Positions 21,072-31,099 of a stretch of DNA of 64,000 bases are shown in pieces (the first letter of the stretch is position 1; every line of letters begins with the position of its first letter). Source of the stretch: Haberlea rhodopensis (Eukaryota > Streptophyta > Magnoliopsida > Lamiales > Gesneriaceae); contig CAJQUN010000021.1 of NCBI GenBank assembly GCA_907163345.1, forward strand, positions 5,704,001 to 5,768,000, given 5' to 3'. The translations under genes were made by a program, and so were the position numbers. Below the pieces are notes generated by a model. It ran no database searches and had not been told where the DNA came from. It saw only the letters and a program-made list of their open reading frames with translations.

Positions 21072-23024
21072 ATGGCATCATTCAACAAAATCCCCATGTT
21101 CTCAAAAGAAGATTATGATGACTGGAGAATCAGAATGCAAGCTCACCTGGCAGCTCAGGATGACGACATGTGGTTCGTCATCACCGATGGACCAATGAAG
21201 ATCCTAAAAATAAATACAGCAGTCGCCACTACCAGTGGAGAACCACAAATGGTAGAAAAAGACAGATCCCTCTGGACGAATGAGGATAGAAAGAAAGCAA
21301 ACCTCGACAATGTGGCCAAAGACATCTTGTTCAAAACTTTGGACAAGAACATGTTCAGCAAAATCAAAATGTGCTCTACTGCCAAAGAAATTTGGGAGAA
21401 GATAGCACAGCTATGTGAAGGCAACGACCAGACCAAAGAAAACAAGTTAACTGTGGCTCTTCAAAGATTTGAGAGCATAAAGATGAAAAGTGGTGAAACT
21501 CTAAATGAGTTTGATGAAAGAGTCACCAGCATCATAAATGAACTGAATGGTCTGGGGAAGGAATATTCTAACAGAGAGATCGCTCTGAAAGTAATGAGAG
21601 CTCTGCCAAAGGAATGGGATGTAAAGACCATTGCCATGAGGGAATCAAAAGACCTTAACAAGGTTGAACTTCATGATCTGTTTGCAGATCTCAAGGCCTA
21701 TGAGTTTGAACTAATAAGCAGAGGTGAAGCAGAGCCATTCATCTCTCAACCCAACAAGGCCCTGGCAGCCATCCCAGACCAGATCGCTTCAACATCAGAC
21801 CGATCTGCTGAACAGATGAGTAACGATGCTATGTCATTATTTATAAAGAAATTCGGTAAATTTATGTCTAAAAATAAGAGGAACTTCAAACCCTCTCATC
21901 ATTATAAATCAAGAAAAGATGATAATGTTAACGATCAGGCTTGCTACAATTGTGGTAAGACCGGACACTTTATTGCAGACTGCACCAGACCGAAGAAAGA
22001 AGAAAGGAAAGAGAAGCATCGAGATGATAGAAAGAAGAAGCACCACCAAGACCGCAAGAATCATGGAAAATCCCAAAAAGTCTTAGTTGCTGAGGAAGGA
22101 AACAGCAAATGGGCTCAGACTGATTCCGATTCAGACAGCTCTGAATATTCTTCCAGCGAAAGCGAAGAAGATGTTCAATGTCTGATGGCAGATGAAGAAA
22201 TGAGTCAGACAGATGAGGTATTCGAATTTGAATCAAATGATTTTACACGAGAAGAGCTCATGTCCGCACTGCAAGACATGGCAAATGATTATAGGATCTT
22301 AGCTGAATCATTTGAGAAGAATAAAGCCAAAATCAGTACTCAAATGGATGAGCACAACAAACCAAGCTGCTCTGAGCAGGGTGAGTGCAAAAATCTCCAG
22401 AACGAGCTGAATAAGCTGAAAATCTCTTATGATCAGCTCCATGAAGAAAATAAGAGAATTAGCACACAAAATGCTAAGCTCTCACATATATTCAAAACAT
22501 GGACAAAATCCAGAACATCCTTGGAAGAATTACAAGAAGCTCAAAGAAATGTCGGTGATTTCACCGGCCTAGGCTTTGACACCAAAGAATGCACCAAAGA
22601 TGAGTCTGAGCTGTTGCTGGTAAAGAATCAAGTCAAACAAATGACATTTGTTAAATCCAGTACAGTATATGAAACTGAAGCACCTAAGATTCAAACAGGA
22701 GTCTCTTACGTGAATCAAAATTTGAGAAAAGGGATTGGTTATGTCAACCAAGCCAACGATAAGGCACCAGCAAGATTTGTGTCTGTGAGACCAAATCCAA
22801 AAGTGCAAAATCTAAGGCAAGGAAGACAATACAATTACTATAACTCAAAACCGATTCAACGAAGATATAGACTACCTTATGAAAATCAAAGGTTTTCACA
22901 GCGCACACATTATCACACACAACATCGAGACAGACCAGCACATAGCACACCCTACACACACAAGCCACTAAAGCTGATACAGGTGTGGGTTCCCAAAGGG
23001 CTAATCCGTTCTGGACCCAAATAG
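21072..23024 (+). CDS. gag: SIRE-A gag polyprotein
   Basis: 650 codons from the ATG at 21072, the first ATG after the primer site (MASFNKIPMFSKEDYDDWRI). Residues about 1-230 are the copia-type gag (UBN2/DUF4219-like) capsid region. A CCHC zinc knuckle, CYNCGKTGHFIADC, lies at about residues 291-304 and is followed by a basic Lys/Arg-rich stretch. Residues about 340-480 are acidic and Ser-rich and then heptad-like (coiled coil, LQNELNKLKISYDQLHEENK). The C-terminal 100 residues are basic and end GLIRSGPK. The long extension past the knuckle is a Sirevirus trait. Gag packages element RNA into virus-like particles. The stop at 23022-23024 lies 32 bp before the pol frame opens. Confidence 0.92.
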   Translation: MASFNKIPMFSKEDYDDWRIRMQAHLAAQDDDMWFVITDGPMKILKINTAVATTSGEPQMVEKDRSLWTNEDRKKANLDNVAKDILFKTLDKNMFSKIKMCSTAKEIWEKIAQLCEGNDQTKENKLTVALQRFESIKMKSGETLNEFDERVTSIINELNGLGKEYSNREIALKVMRALPKEWDVKTIAMRESKDLNKVELHDLFADLKAYEFELISRGEAEPFISQPNKALAAIPDQIASTSDRSAEQMSNDAMSLFIKKFGKFMSKNKRNFKPSHHYKSRKDDNVNDQACYNCGKTGHFIADCTRPKKEERKEKHRDDRKKKHHQDRKNHGKSQKVLVAEEGNSKWAQTDSDSDSSEYSSSESEEDVQCLMADEEMSQTDEVFEFESNDFTREELMSALQDMANDYRILAESFEKNKAKISTQMDEHNKPSCSEQGECKNLQNELNKLKISYDQLHEENKRISTQNAKLSHIFKTWTKSRTSLEELQEAQRNVGDFTGLGFDTKECTKDESELLLVKNQVKQMTFVKSSTVYETEAPKIQTGVSYVNQNLRKGIGYVNQANDKAPARFVSVRPNPKVQNLRQGRQYNYYNSKPIQRRYRLPYENQRFSQRTHYHTQHRDRPAHSTPYTHKPLKLIQVWVPKGLIRSGPK

Positions 23025-23056
23025 GATTGGGTACCAACAATAAATATGTGTGATGA

Positions 23057-26000
23057 CAGGTACAGAAGAATCTCGCATCAGATTGGTACTTGGACAGCGG
23101 GTGCTCTCGTCACATGACTGGAAACATCAAGCTGCTGTCTGAAGTCACAGAATGCACTGGACCCAAGATCATCTTCGGAGATAACTCAAAGGGTAAGACC
23201 GTGGGCAAGGGTAAGATTGTCCATGGTAACATTATTATCAATGATGTGCTGTTAGTTGAAAATCTGTGCTATAATCTGATTAGTATCAGTCAACTCTGTG
23301 ATAATGGTTATGCTGTAGAATTTCATAAACACACTTGCACTGTTAAATCATCAGACGGTATAACCATGCTCGTAGGAATCAGGAATGGAAACACATATAA
23401 GATTAACTGGAATCATGCTCAACCTGATAATCATACCTGCTTCATCGCTAACAATGATAATAAACACTGGTTATGGCATAAGCGCTTGAATCATATCAAC
23501 TTTAAGACCATTGCTAGCCTGTGTAAACATGATTTAGTTATCGGTCTGCCCAAGATCGACTTTGCCAAGGATAAGATCTGCGAAGCTTGCCAAATGGGCA
23601 AACAGATCAGATCATCCTTCAAAAACAAGAATGCCAAATCCTCCTCCCGCTGTTTAGAATTACTGCATATGGACTTGTTTGGTCCTATACCAATAACAAG
23701 TTTAGGGGGAATGCGGTATACTCTTGTTGTTATTGATGATTACTCACGCTTTACATGGACTATATTTTTGAGCAGTAAAGATCAGACCGGTCCGAAGTTG
23801 ATCAAGCTGCTGAAACGCACTCAGAACGAGAAATCATCCAGCATAGACAGGATTCGAAGTGACAAAGGCACTGAGTTTTCAAATCAGAATCTTGAATCCT
23901 TTCTAGAAGATCATGGAATCAAGCATGAGTTTTCAGCCGCCAGAACTCCTCAACAGAATGGAGTTGCAGAACGAAGAAACAGAACGCTCAAGGAAGCAGC
24001 AAGAACAATGCTTGCTGATTCTGGAATCTCTCAAAAGTTCTGGGCAGAAGCTGTAAATACTGCTTGCTACACTCAAAACCGATCTATGATTAACAAGAAG
24101 CTGAATCTCACTCCATATGAAATATGGACTGGTAACAGACCATCCGTTTCTCACTTTCATGTATTTGGCTGTAAATGCTTCGTTCACAACAATGGTAAGA
24201 GTCATCTTACAGCATTTGAAGCTAAGTCAGATAATGGTATATTCTTAGGATATTCATCAATTAGCAAAGCTTATCGAGTGTTTAATAATCGAACTTTAAC
24301 TGTAGAAGAATCTGTTCATATAGTTTTTGATGAATCATTATGTGTTGAGGGCAACAAGGACTCAATTCAAAATCAGATGGAAAATATCCATCTCGAAGCT
24401 AACAGTGATGATGAGATTGTAGCTAACAGATCAAGAGACAATCCACCAGAACCAGAAGTGCCAGACAGATCGGATCAGGCCATTGAAGCTTCTTCAGATC
24501 GAGCTGATCCAGATGCTCCTGACTCAAATATTAAAGTAGATGCAGATCATGCTGCTACTATTCATCCGACCGAACCAGACAATCCAGAGTCAAGCTATCG
24601 ATGGACTAAGAAGCATCCACCTAATCTAGTGATTGGTAGTCCGTCTGCACCAATTAGAACCAGAGGACAGATAATGGATGAGTTCACTCATGCTGCTTTC
24701 ATCTCAACTCTGGAACCCAAGAAGATCGATGAAGCTCTGACTGACTTCAACTGGATTAAAGCAATGCAAGAAGAGCTTAATCAATTCGAACAAAATCAAG
24801 TTTGGAGTCTAACTCCCAGACCAAGCGATCTGCCTGTTATTGGAACCAGATGGGTTTTCAGAAATAAGCTAGACGCCGATGGAACTGTGGTTAGAAACAA
24901 AGCAAGACTGGTGGCACAGGGATTCAGACAAGAAGAAGGAATCGACTTCGATGAATCATTTGCACCAGTCGCCAGACTTGAAGCAATCCGAATCTTTCTT
25001 GCATATGCTGCCTTTAAAGACTTCAAAGTATATCAGATGGACGTCAAGAGCGCCTTTCTTAATGGAAAGCTTCAGGAAGAAGTCTACATTGAGCAACCAC
25101 CTGGATTTCAGAACCATTCGTATCCTAATCATGTATATCTACTGAATAAAGCAGTGTATGGTCTGAAACAAGCTCCAAGAGCCTGGTATGACACTCTATC
25201 TCAATTTCTGCTGAACCATGACTTCCAGATCGGTTCGGTAGATAAAACTCTCTTTAAATTCATTAAGGGGGAACATACCCTATTAGTTCAGATTTATGTT
25301 GATGACATAATCTTTGGGTCAACTAACCCCAAACTGTGCGAGAAGTTTTCTAAGTTAATGCAGGGACAGTTCGAGATGAGCATGATGGGAGAATTGTCAT
25401 TCTTTCTGGGTCTTCAAGTAAAACAGCTCAACAATGGCATTTTCATCAATCAGACCAAGTATACCAAAGAGCTCCTCAAGAGATTTGGAATGGAAACATG
25501 CTCAACTGCATCAACTCCAATGAGTCCAACAATCAAGTTAGACAAGGACGAAGGGGGAACGGCAGTTGAAGTAACCATGTATAGAGGACTCATCAGATCG
25601 CTATTATATCTTACAGCGAGCCGGCCCGATATAATGTTTTCAGTCTGTATGTGCGCCAGATTTCAGTCAGAACCAAAGCAATCACATTTCATTGCTGCCA
25701 AGCGTATTCTGAAATACTTAAAAGGATCTCAGAACGTTGGTCTTTGGTACTCCAAAGATTCAAACTTCAGCTTGATCGGATATTCAGACGCAGACTACGC
25801 TGGGTGTAAGATCGATCGTAAAAGCACCAGTGGAACATGTCAATTTCTAGGTGAAAGATTGATCTCTTGGTTCAGTAAGAAGCAGACATCTATTGCCACA
25901 TCCACAGCTGAGGCAGAATACCTAGCCGCTGGAAGCTGTTGCGCTCAAATGCTCTGGATTCAACACCAGCTCAAAGACTACGGCATTCAAGCTGTTGACT

Positions 26001-26239
26001 CTCCGATATTTTGCGACAACACAAGTGCAATCGCTATAACGTATAATCCAGTTTTGCACTCTCGAACAAAGCACATTGATATTCGACATCATTTTATTCG
26101 AGATCATGTTGGCAAAAAGGAAATTCGGATCGAACACATTTCAACAGAGCAGCAAGCAGCAGACATCTTCACCAAACCACTTCCTGAGGCTAAGTTCAAT
26201 TATTTCCGTCAAATTCTTGGTTTAATTGACTTATCTTAA
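23057..26239 (+). CDS. pol: SIRE-A pol polyprotein (protease, integrase, RT, RNase H)
   Basis: An open frame of about 1060 codons with no ATG at its start, opening just after two consecutive TGA codons (23051-23056). Numbering from 23090: protease DSGCSRHM at 2-9; integrase zinc-binding HH..CC (WLWHKRLNH about 127-135, CEACQMGK about 164-171); catalytic D (HMDLFGPIP about 193), D (DDYSRFTW about 216) and E (QQNGVAERRNRTL about 287-299); RT with YVDD at about 735; RNase H GYSDADYAG at about 897 and CDNTSAIA near 980. Copia order (IN before RT) is clear. All catalytic residues I can check are present and the frame is uninterrupted. The frame is -1 relative to gag and does not overlap it. Confidence 0.92.
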   Translation, partial: QVQKNLASDWYLDSGCSRHMTGNIKLLSEVTECTGPKIIFGDNSKGKTVGKGKIVHGNIIINDVLLVENLCYNLISISQLCDNGYAVEFHKHTCTVKSSDGITMLVGIRNGNTYKINWNHAQPDNHTCFIANNDNKHWLWHKRLNHINFKTIASLCKHDLVIGLPKIDFAKDKICEACQMGKQIRSSFKNKNAKSSSRCLELLHMDLFGPIPITSLGGMRYTLVVIDDYSRFTWTIFLSSKDQTGPKLIKLLKRTQNEKSSSIDRIRSDKGTEFSNQNLESFLEDHGIKHEFSAARTPQQNGVAERRNRTLKEAARTMLADSGISQKFWAEAVNTACYTQNRSMINKKLNLTPYEIWTGNRPSVSHFHVFGCKCFVHNNGKSHLTAFEAKSDNGIFLGYSSISKAYRVFNNRTLTVEESVHIVFDESLCVEGNKDSIQNQMENIHLEANSDDEIVANRSRDNPPEPEVPDRSDQAIEASSDRADPDAPDSNIKVDADHAATIHPTEPDNPESSYRWTKKHPPNLVIGSPSAPIRTRGQIMDEFTHAAFISTLEPKKIDEALTDFNWIKAMQEELNQFEQNQVWSLTPRPSDLPVIGTRWVFRNKLDADGTVVRNKARLVAQGFRQEEGIDFDESFAPVARLEAIRIFLAYAAFKDFKVYQMDVKSAFLNGKLQEEVYIEQPPGFQNHSYPNHVYLLNKAVYGLKQAPRAWYDTLSQFLLNHDFQIGSVDKTLFKFIKGEHTLLVQIYVDDIIFGSTNPKLCEKFSKLMQGQFEMSMMGELSFFLGLQVKQLNNGIFINQTKYTKELLKRFGMETCSTASTPMSPTIKLDKDEGGTAVEVTMYRGLIRSLLYLTASRPDIMFSVCMCARFQSEPKQSHFIAAKRILKYLKGSQNVGLWYSKDSNFSLIGYSDADYAGCKIDRKSTSGTCQFLGERLISWFSKKQTSIATSTAEAEYLAAGSCCAQMLWIQHQLKDYGIQAVDSPIFCDNTSAIAITYNPVLHSRTKHIDIRHHFIRDHVGKKEIRIEHISTEQQAADIFTKPLPEAKFNYFRQILGLIDLS

Positions 26240-26651
26240 TTAATTTAGATGTTTTTATTCTTTTCGATCTTAAAGATTTTTGTCACTACAGATCAATAAT
26301 ACAATGTTCAGAAAGACACAGACCGGTCCGAACTTTCAGACCGATCCTTGTCAAGTCTGATTTTATCCTATGATCTGATTGGACAATAATCTGTTTTTTA
26401 AAATAAAACAAAACAGCCCGGACTGATTAACCTTTTAACTAGTTGTACTTTAACCGCCTTATCTTTCTTTATCCTGACCGTTCATTTTGAATAGTTTATT
26501 TCTCAGTCTTGGAGATAAAGACACGTGTCTTCTCTCTCCTATTTAGCGGGCTGAACATTTCATAACTTTTTCATTTTTTACAGTTTACCGCTTTCTACTC
26601 TCTCACTCTCTTACTCTCTTACTCTTCGCACCTTCCTTAAACTCCTTTCAT
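26240..26651 (+). other. Non-coding spacer between pol and the third ORF of SIRE-A
   Basis: 412 bp without an ORF. The last 70 bp are strongly pyrimidine-rich with CTCTCTYACTC repeats and end TTTCATATGG at the start codon of the third ORF. A TATA-like CCTATTTAGC lies at about 26539. It could hold an internal promoter or a splice acceptor region. The corresponding segment is deleted in SIRE-B. Confidence 0.5.
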
Positions 26652-29099
26652 ATGGCTACCATCATTCATAACTCACTCTCCGTTGAGTTTGATGACATCT
26701 ACAGGGGAGAAGATGCTGCGATGGTGTCCATTTTCAGAGCCCTGGAATCATCTGGTTTACGGAATTTTTTGGAGTGCGGATCAGTTGTTTATGAACCAGA
26801 AATCCGCGAGCTGTTCGCCAACGCCGTCTCCCGGAAGTCATCCATCTCTACCACTGTCAAGGGCAAATCTTTCGAGATCTCGCCAACAACAATGGCCAAG
26901 ACCTTTGGCCTCCCCAGTTCCGGCCTGACAGAGTTCGGACAGACTCCTCCAGCATCTCTCTTAGATCTTCAGGGGAAGATCTCTATTTCTGGCCACCGGT
27001 TGCAACCCTCATTTAAGAAGAAGGAAATGCTCTTCCATTTCTAGGTGCTGTGCGAAGTGGTAGCCAAGCCACTTTTGGGTAAAGCCGGAAGCTTCGATGC
27101 TGTAACCGCCGAGAAGTTCAGGGCCATGGCAGCTATTGTATCTGGACAGAAGATAAACTGGTCCATGATTTTGTTTGGAGTACTGCTGGAAACGGTGATT
27201 GCATCCAAGCACGCCGTATGCTTTGCTGTTCCTCTCAGCAAGCTCTTGGAGTCCTTAGGCCTCGAGCTGAGCAAGCCATCTGCTCTCCGCCCCTTTAAGG
27301 TACTCAACTCCAAAGGGCTTGCACTGCTGAAGTCCAAGAGTGTTCCGCCTACTCCTACCACTCTGGTCTCAGTCAAGATTGAGAAGGACGAGGAACAAGC
27401 TGATGTGCGCAAACCTCGGGTCAAGCGGAAGCTGACCATTCAGACTGACTCAGAAGAAACCCAGTCTGCTCACTCATCCCCAACCAAGCCACTTCCCAAA
27501 AAGCCCCGAACCCAGATTACCAAACCAACCAGACATCTACCTCCACCCATACTGTCACCCACTAAAGCAACCCCTGCACCTCAACCCCCCACTCAGCCTT
27601 CACAAGCCTCAACCCCTGCACCCAAAGTCACCCCTAGAATTCCCTCTGCCAATCCCGTAGTCAAAGGGATAGTTATCACTGAGTTGGGTGACTATACCCA
27701 ATCAGGGATTAAGTCCCCTTCCTCCACCGGTAAGGGAAAAGCCATTCTCACAGAACCCATCTCTTCTAAACCCAAATCTGCTGCACAGACTGCCATCGAC
27801 ATCGCTATGGAGGATGTTGATGAGAAGCTAGCTGAACTCCTTGTGGTCTTTGATGAATATGTCCAGTACCGGACTGTCCACCACATTGATATGTTCTATG
27901 GAAAGTTGCACAGACTGAAGAAGATGGAAGACGAGGTTCTGAGAGGCACAGAAACTGATGATGTTCGACTTGCGGTGCAGCGCAGAGGGCTATTTACGGC
28001 AAAACACAGATTCAGACTGGCCAATCTGCTTCTCACTGCCAAAAAGAAGAACTTCGATCCGCTTGCTCCTACTGCCAGAGATGATGGGGCTGTGATTGCT
28101 CAACTTGAGATGGACATTCATGCTCTATCCCTAGCTGTCCGCTTTCAACGACAGATGCTAGGTATCTCCACTCCAGCCACCAGCCCGGATCATCCTTCTG
28201 TCAGCAAGACTCTGGCAGAACCCTTTATCGAGGTTATTCCTTCTGCTGAAGCAAAACAGACAGAAGACCAGCCTGCAGAACTCGTACCAGAACCGACAGC
28301 GGAGCAGCCATTGCCTAATGCTCCGTCTGCAACAGATGATGAATCAATGCATGTTCTGTTGGACTCTCCGACAACATCTATCCCATTGAAGTCATCAGCC
28401 TCCCATGCTCACAACAGTCCAGCTGAGGCATGTGCACCAACTGAAGTACCAGACCTCATCGATCCGGATTTGGTGGTATCAGTGGTTGCAGCTCTCCAAG
28501 ATGAGGAACCCTCCAGTCCCCACTCTCCTCCGGGACCATCAGATGAAGATTTGGCATTCATTCATAGTTTTTCTTCGGATCTGGTCGCTCTGATCCGATC
28601 CGAAAGTCATCAAGCTGCCATTTCTTCAATCGTGCCGATTGCTGAAGAAGTTGATCATGCTATGTCATCATCAGATCACTCTCCCAGCCAGCTATCTGAT
28701 GCACCTCCATCCCTGGCACGGACTATCCAGCATTTTTCTAATAACTGTCTGTCATTAACTCAACGAATTCTCGAAGTTCATCAAAGTCAAAGAGTCACAA
28801 CTTTGGACTTTAATTCTTTCAAAGAGAAAATGACTGCCAGTATCGGAAGCCTCCAGCGCGGCATCAACGATCTGTTTTCTCAACAAGCCTCCTACAAGAA
28901 CAGTCTGAGGAAAGAGCAGGTCGAGTTAGCCACTGAAGTCAGAGCATCTGTTTCTAACTCCCTCCGCGCTCAAGACGTTCGTCTTGACGCTATCAGCGCG
29001 CAGCTAGCCCAAGTTGTTGAATTCCTTCAAGAGATTGCTGCTGACAAAAAAGGGGAAAAGAAGACAGACTTCAAGCCGCCTCCAAGCTCAAGAAGATAG
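26652..29099 (+). CDS. SIRE-A third ORF downstream of pol, interrupted by one TAG
   Basis: A single frame of 816 codons including an amber stop at 27042-27044 and the final TAG. Residues 1-220 are globular (VEFDDIYRGEDAAMVSIFRA, KSFEISPTTMAKTFGLPSSG) and resemble the plant domain annotated as 'putative plant transposon protein', a weak assignment by eye. Residues about 260-340 are Pro/Thr/Lys-rich. A charged helical segment follows (about 375-500), then an acidic, Ser/Pro-rich region, and a C-terminal coiled coil (about 700-800, INDLFSQQASYKNSLRKEQV) ending in a Lys-rich tail. Sireviruses often carry an env-like ORF here, but I see no signal peptide or transmembrane helix, so an envelope role is not supported. 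SIRE-B retains the C-terminal three quarters with high similarity. Confidence 0.75.
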
Positions 29100-29182
29100 C
29101 AGTCTTAGTCTTTTAACTTATCAGACTGTCTGTATTTAGGACTTCTTGATGATCAATAAAATCCTCTTTTGATTAAGTCCTT

Positions 29183-29265
29183 GTTCATTTATTTTGAACT
29201 TTAATAAAGGCTTAATAATAAAAGATTGAATCGATCAAACTTAATAATGTTCATTTATTTTGAAC
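29183..29265. repeat. Repeated near-palindrome before the SIRE-A polypurine tract
   Basis: GTTCATTTATTTTGAAC occurs at 29183-29199 and 29249-29265. Each copy is an imperfect inverted repeat (GTTCA..TGAAC). SIRE-B has the same pair near 63305 and 63370. Sireviruses are known for conserved repeats upstream of the 3' LTR; the role here is unknown. The rest of 29100-29347 is non-coding. Confidence 0.7.
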
Positions 29266-29347
29266 AAAGAAGTAATCGATCCGAAAAGCATTCGCTTCAG
29301 AGCTCTTATCAAGACTGGTTAAAAAGACTTAGTAGCTAGGTTTTGTC

Positions 29348-29367
29348 ATCATCAAAAAGGGGGAATT
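29348..29367 (+). other. Polypurine tract of SIRE-A
   Basis: CATCATCAAAAAGGGGGAAT lies directly before the 3' LTR start TGTTAG at 29368. It primes plus-strand DNA synthesis. The TCATCA..AAAGGGGGA context is characteristic of Sireviruses. Confidence 0.85.
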
Positions 29368-30531
29368 TGTTAGTTCCGGACCTTATCGATGAGATTTTAA
29401 AGATGACAAAACAGTTCAGACCGGATCGATAGAAATCAGGTTGACCAGATCGATCGGACTCAACAGAGCAAGATGGCAAAGCATTTCAGACCGGATCGAT
29501 GGAAATTAGGCATACCAGATCGATCGGACATATCAGAGCAAACTGATAAAGAATATTGCATATCAGACCGGATCGATGGATTCCAGACTGAATAGATCGA
29601 TGCTTCAGATCGATCTCAACCTTTATCAGATCAGAGCAGTCAAGGATACATAAAGGATGGCTTCTCAGTCCGAATCATCAACGGATATTTATTGTAGCAT
29701 TTAATGCTGCAATTAATGCTACAAAGGACCAAAGACTGAAGATTGCCATAATAGGTAAGAAGACAAAGAAGAGCTTACCTGACAGTCGCCGAAAGCATAT
29801 ACCAGAACGGCAAGTATCCTGAAGAAGAAGACTGTAGCTTTCTCAGAGTTTAAAAAGAGTCATAGCTGCACATTAAGGGAAACAATGCCGTTGCCACCTT
29901 CAACTATAAAAGGATGCAACAAACAGATGCAAAAGACTCTGGACTCTACAACTCACGCTGATCAATTGAAAAATATACAAGAAAGCAAAACAGCACACGC
30001 CTACAAAGTTCAGAAGCTTTCGAGCTGAAGTTATTTATTTAAGCGCAATTACTTTGTAACATTTGATCATTGTAGGATCACTGTGCGCATTGTGTATTGA
30101 AAAATAGAAGTGAGCAACATATTGTAACTGTCAGACAGAGTGTGTCTGAGCAGGTTGAGTGACTAGGAGTTTCAGACTGGTAGTGAGGTAAATCCAGCCT
30201 GAATCGGGTTTGTACAACAGGATTATATAAATCAAAGTCTTCTAGTATAAACCTTCCTTAATTGGAAGAAGGGGAGACGTAGAAGGATTACACCACCTTC
30301 GAACTTCCAGAAACATATCCTGTGTCTTATCATTCTGCACTTAGCCATCGAGCTGTTCTTACTTACACAAGAGCAGACCGTTTCCGCACTTACTTATTAG
30401 TGGTCTGTTCTGTTCAAAGAGTTGATTAAGTAACAGATTTCTTTCACTAATCACAAAGAAATCACAAGGGATAAATTTTGTAAGGAGTGTTCATTCACCC
30501 CCCCTCTAAACACTCCGGACCGATCCTAACA
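29368..30531 (+). repeat. 3' LTR of SIRE-A
   Basis: Same length (1164 bp) as the 5' LTR, with about three visible differences (CTGACC/CGGACC near the start, GATTGTATA/GATTATATA, ATATCATG/ATATCCTG). It ends at CCTAACA, followed by the duplicated CCCTC. Confidence 0.95.
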
Positions 30532-30536
30532 CCCTC

Positions 30537-31099
30537 GACGTTATAATAATAATTTAATATTATTATTATTATATATTATTAATAATACTTAATAATCATA
30601 AAATAATAAAATTAAAATAGTAATTACTAAAAATAAATAATATATATATATATAACAAAATAATATATATGTATATACATATAATAATAATAATAATAAT
30701 TATTATTATTATTATTATATAATATTATTATTAATATATATACATTCGATTGAAACAAAGAACAAGTCGATGAACTCCTTCAGTTTCTGTCATCTTGAGA
30801 AAACTCAAGAGCATACTTTTACAAAGGACTCACATGACACTAAACAATTTCTGCATATACAATTATCAGGTAAAACTATAGAGATTTAAACTGGCATAAC
30901 TATTAATTCTCTTAGAACTTATTCTCATAAACCACCCTACACGGCGCCATACATAGGCTAAAGCGGGCAAACAAAGAGACATAATTCTTAAGAATTAAAG
31001 TTGCCTGTTTAAAATCAAACCTGAATTATGCAGAAGCACCAAAAAATATTAACCAGATTTAAATGTCATTCAGTTAGGTCTAATTTAACACAAGTATAG
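30537..31099. other. AT-rich simple-sequence tract and unassigned spacer
   Basis: 30537-30745 is almost pure A/T with ATT/AAT and TA repeats. 30746-31099 has no recognisable feature and may be part of the pararetrovirus 2 intergenic region. Confidence 0.6.

Larger units (their letters stand above)
19859..30531 (+). mobile_element. SIRE-A: full-length Sirevirus-type Ty1/copia retrotransposon
   Basis: Two 1164-bp LTRs (19859-21022 and 29368-30531) start TGTTAGTTCC and end CCTAACA. I see about three substitutions between them. Target duplication CCCTC is at 19854-19858 and 30532-30536. The tRNA-Met primer site follows the 5' LTR, and a polypurine tract CATCATCAAAAAGGGGGAA precedes the 3' LTR, a pattern typical of Sireviruses. 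Internal order: gag, pol (PR-IN-RT-RH, the copia order), then a large extra ORF. The gag and pol frames are long and uninterrupted, and the extra ORF has a single in-frame stop. It appears to be a recently active copy. Confidence 0.95.

Noticed and set aside
27041..27439. 132-codon minus-strand ORF opposite the SIRE-A third ORF
   Set aside because: A shadow frame of a strongly supported plus-strand ORF; a similar shadow in SIRE-B is shorter.
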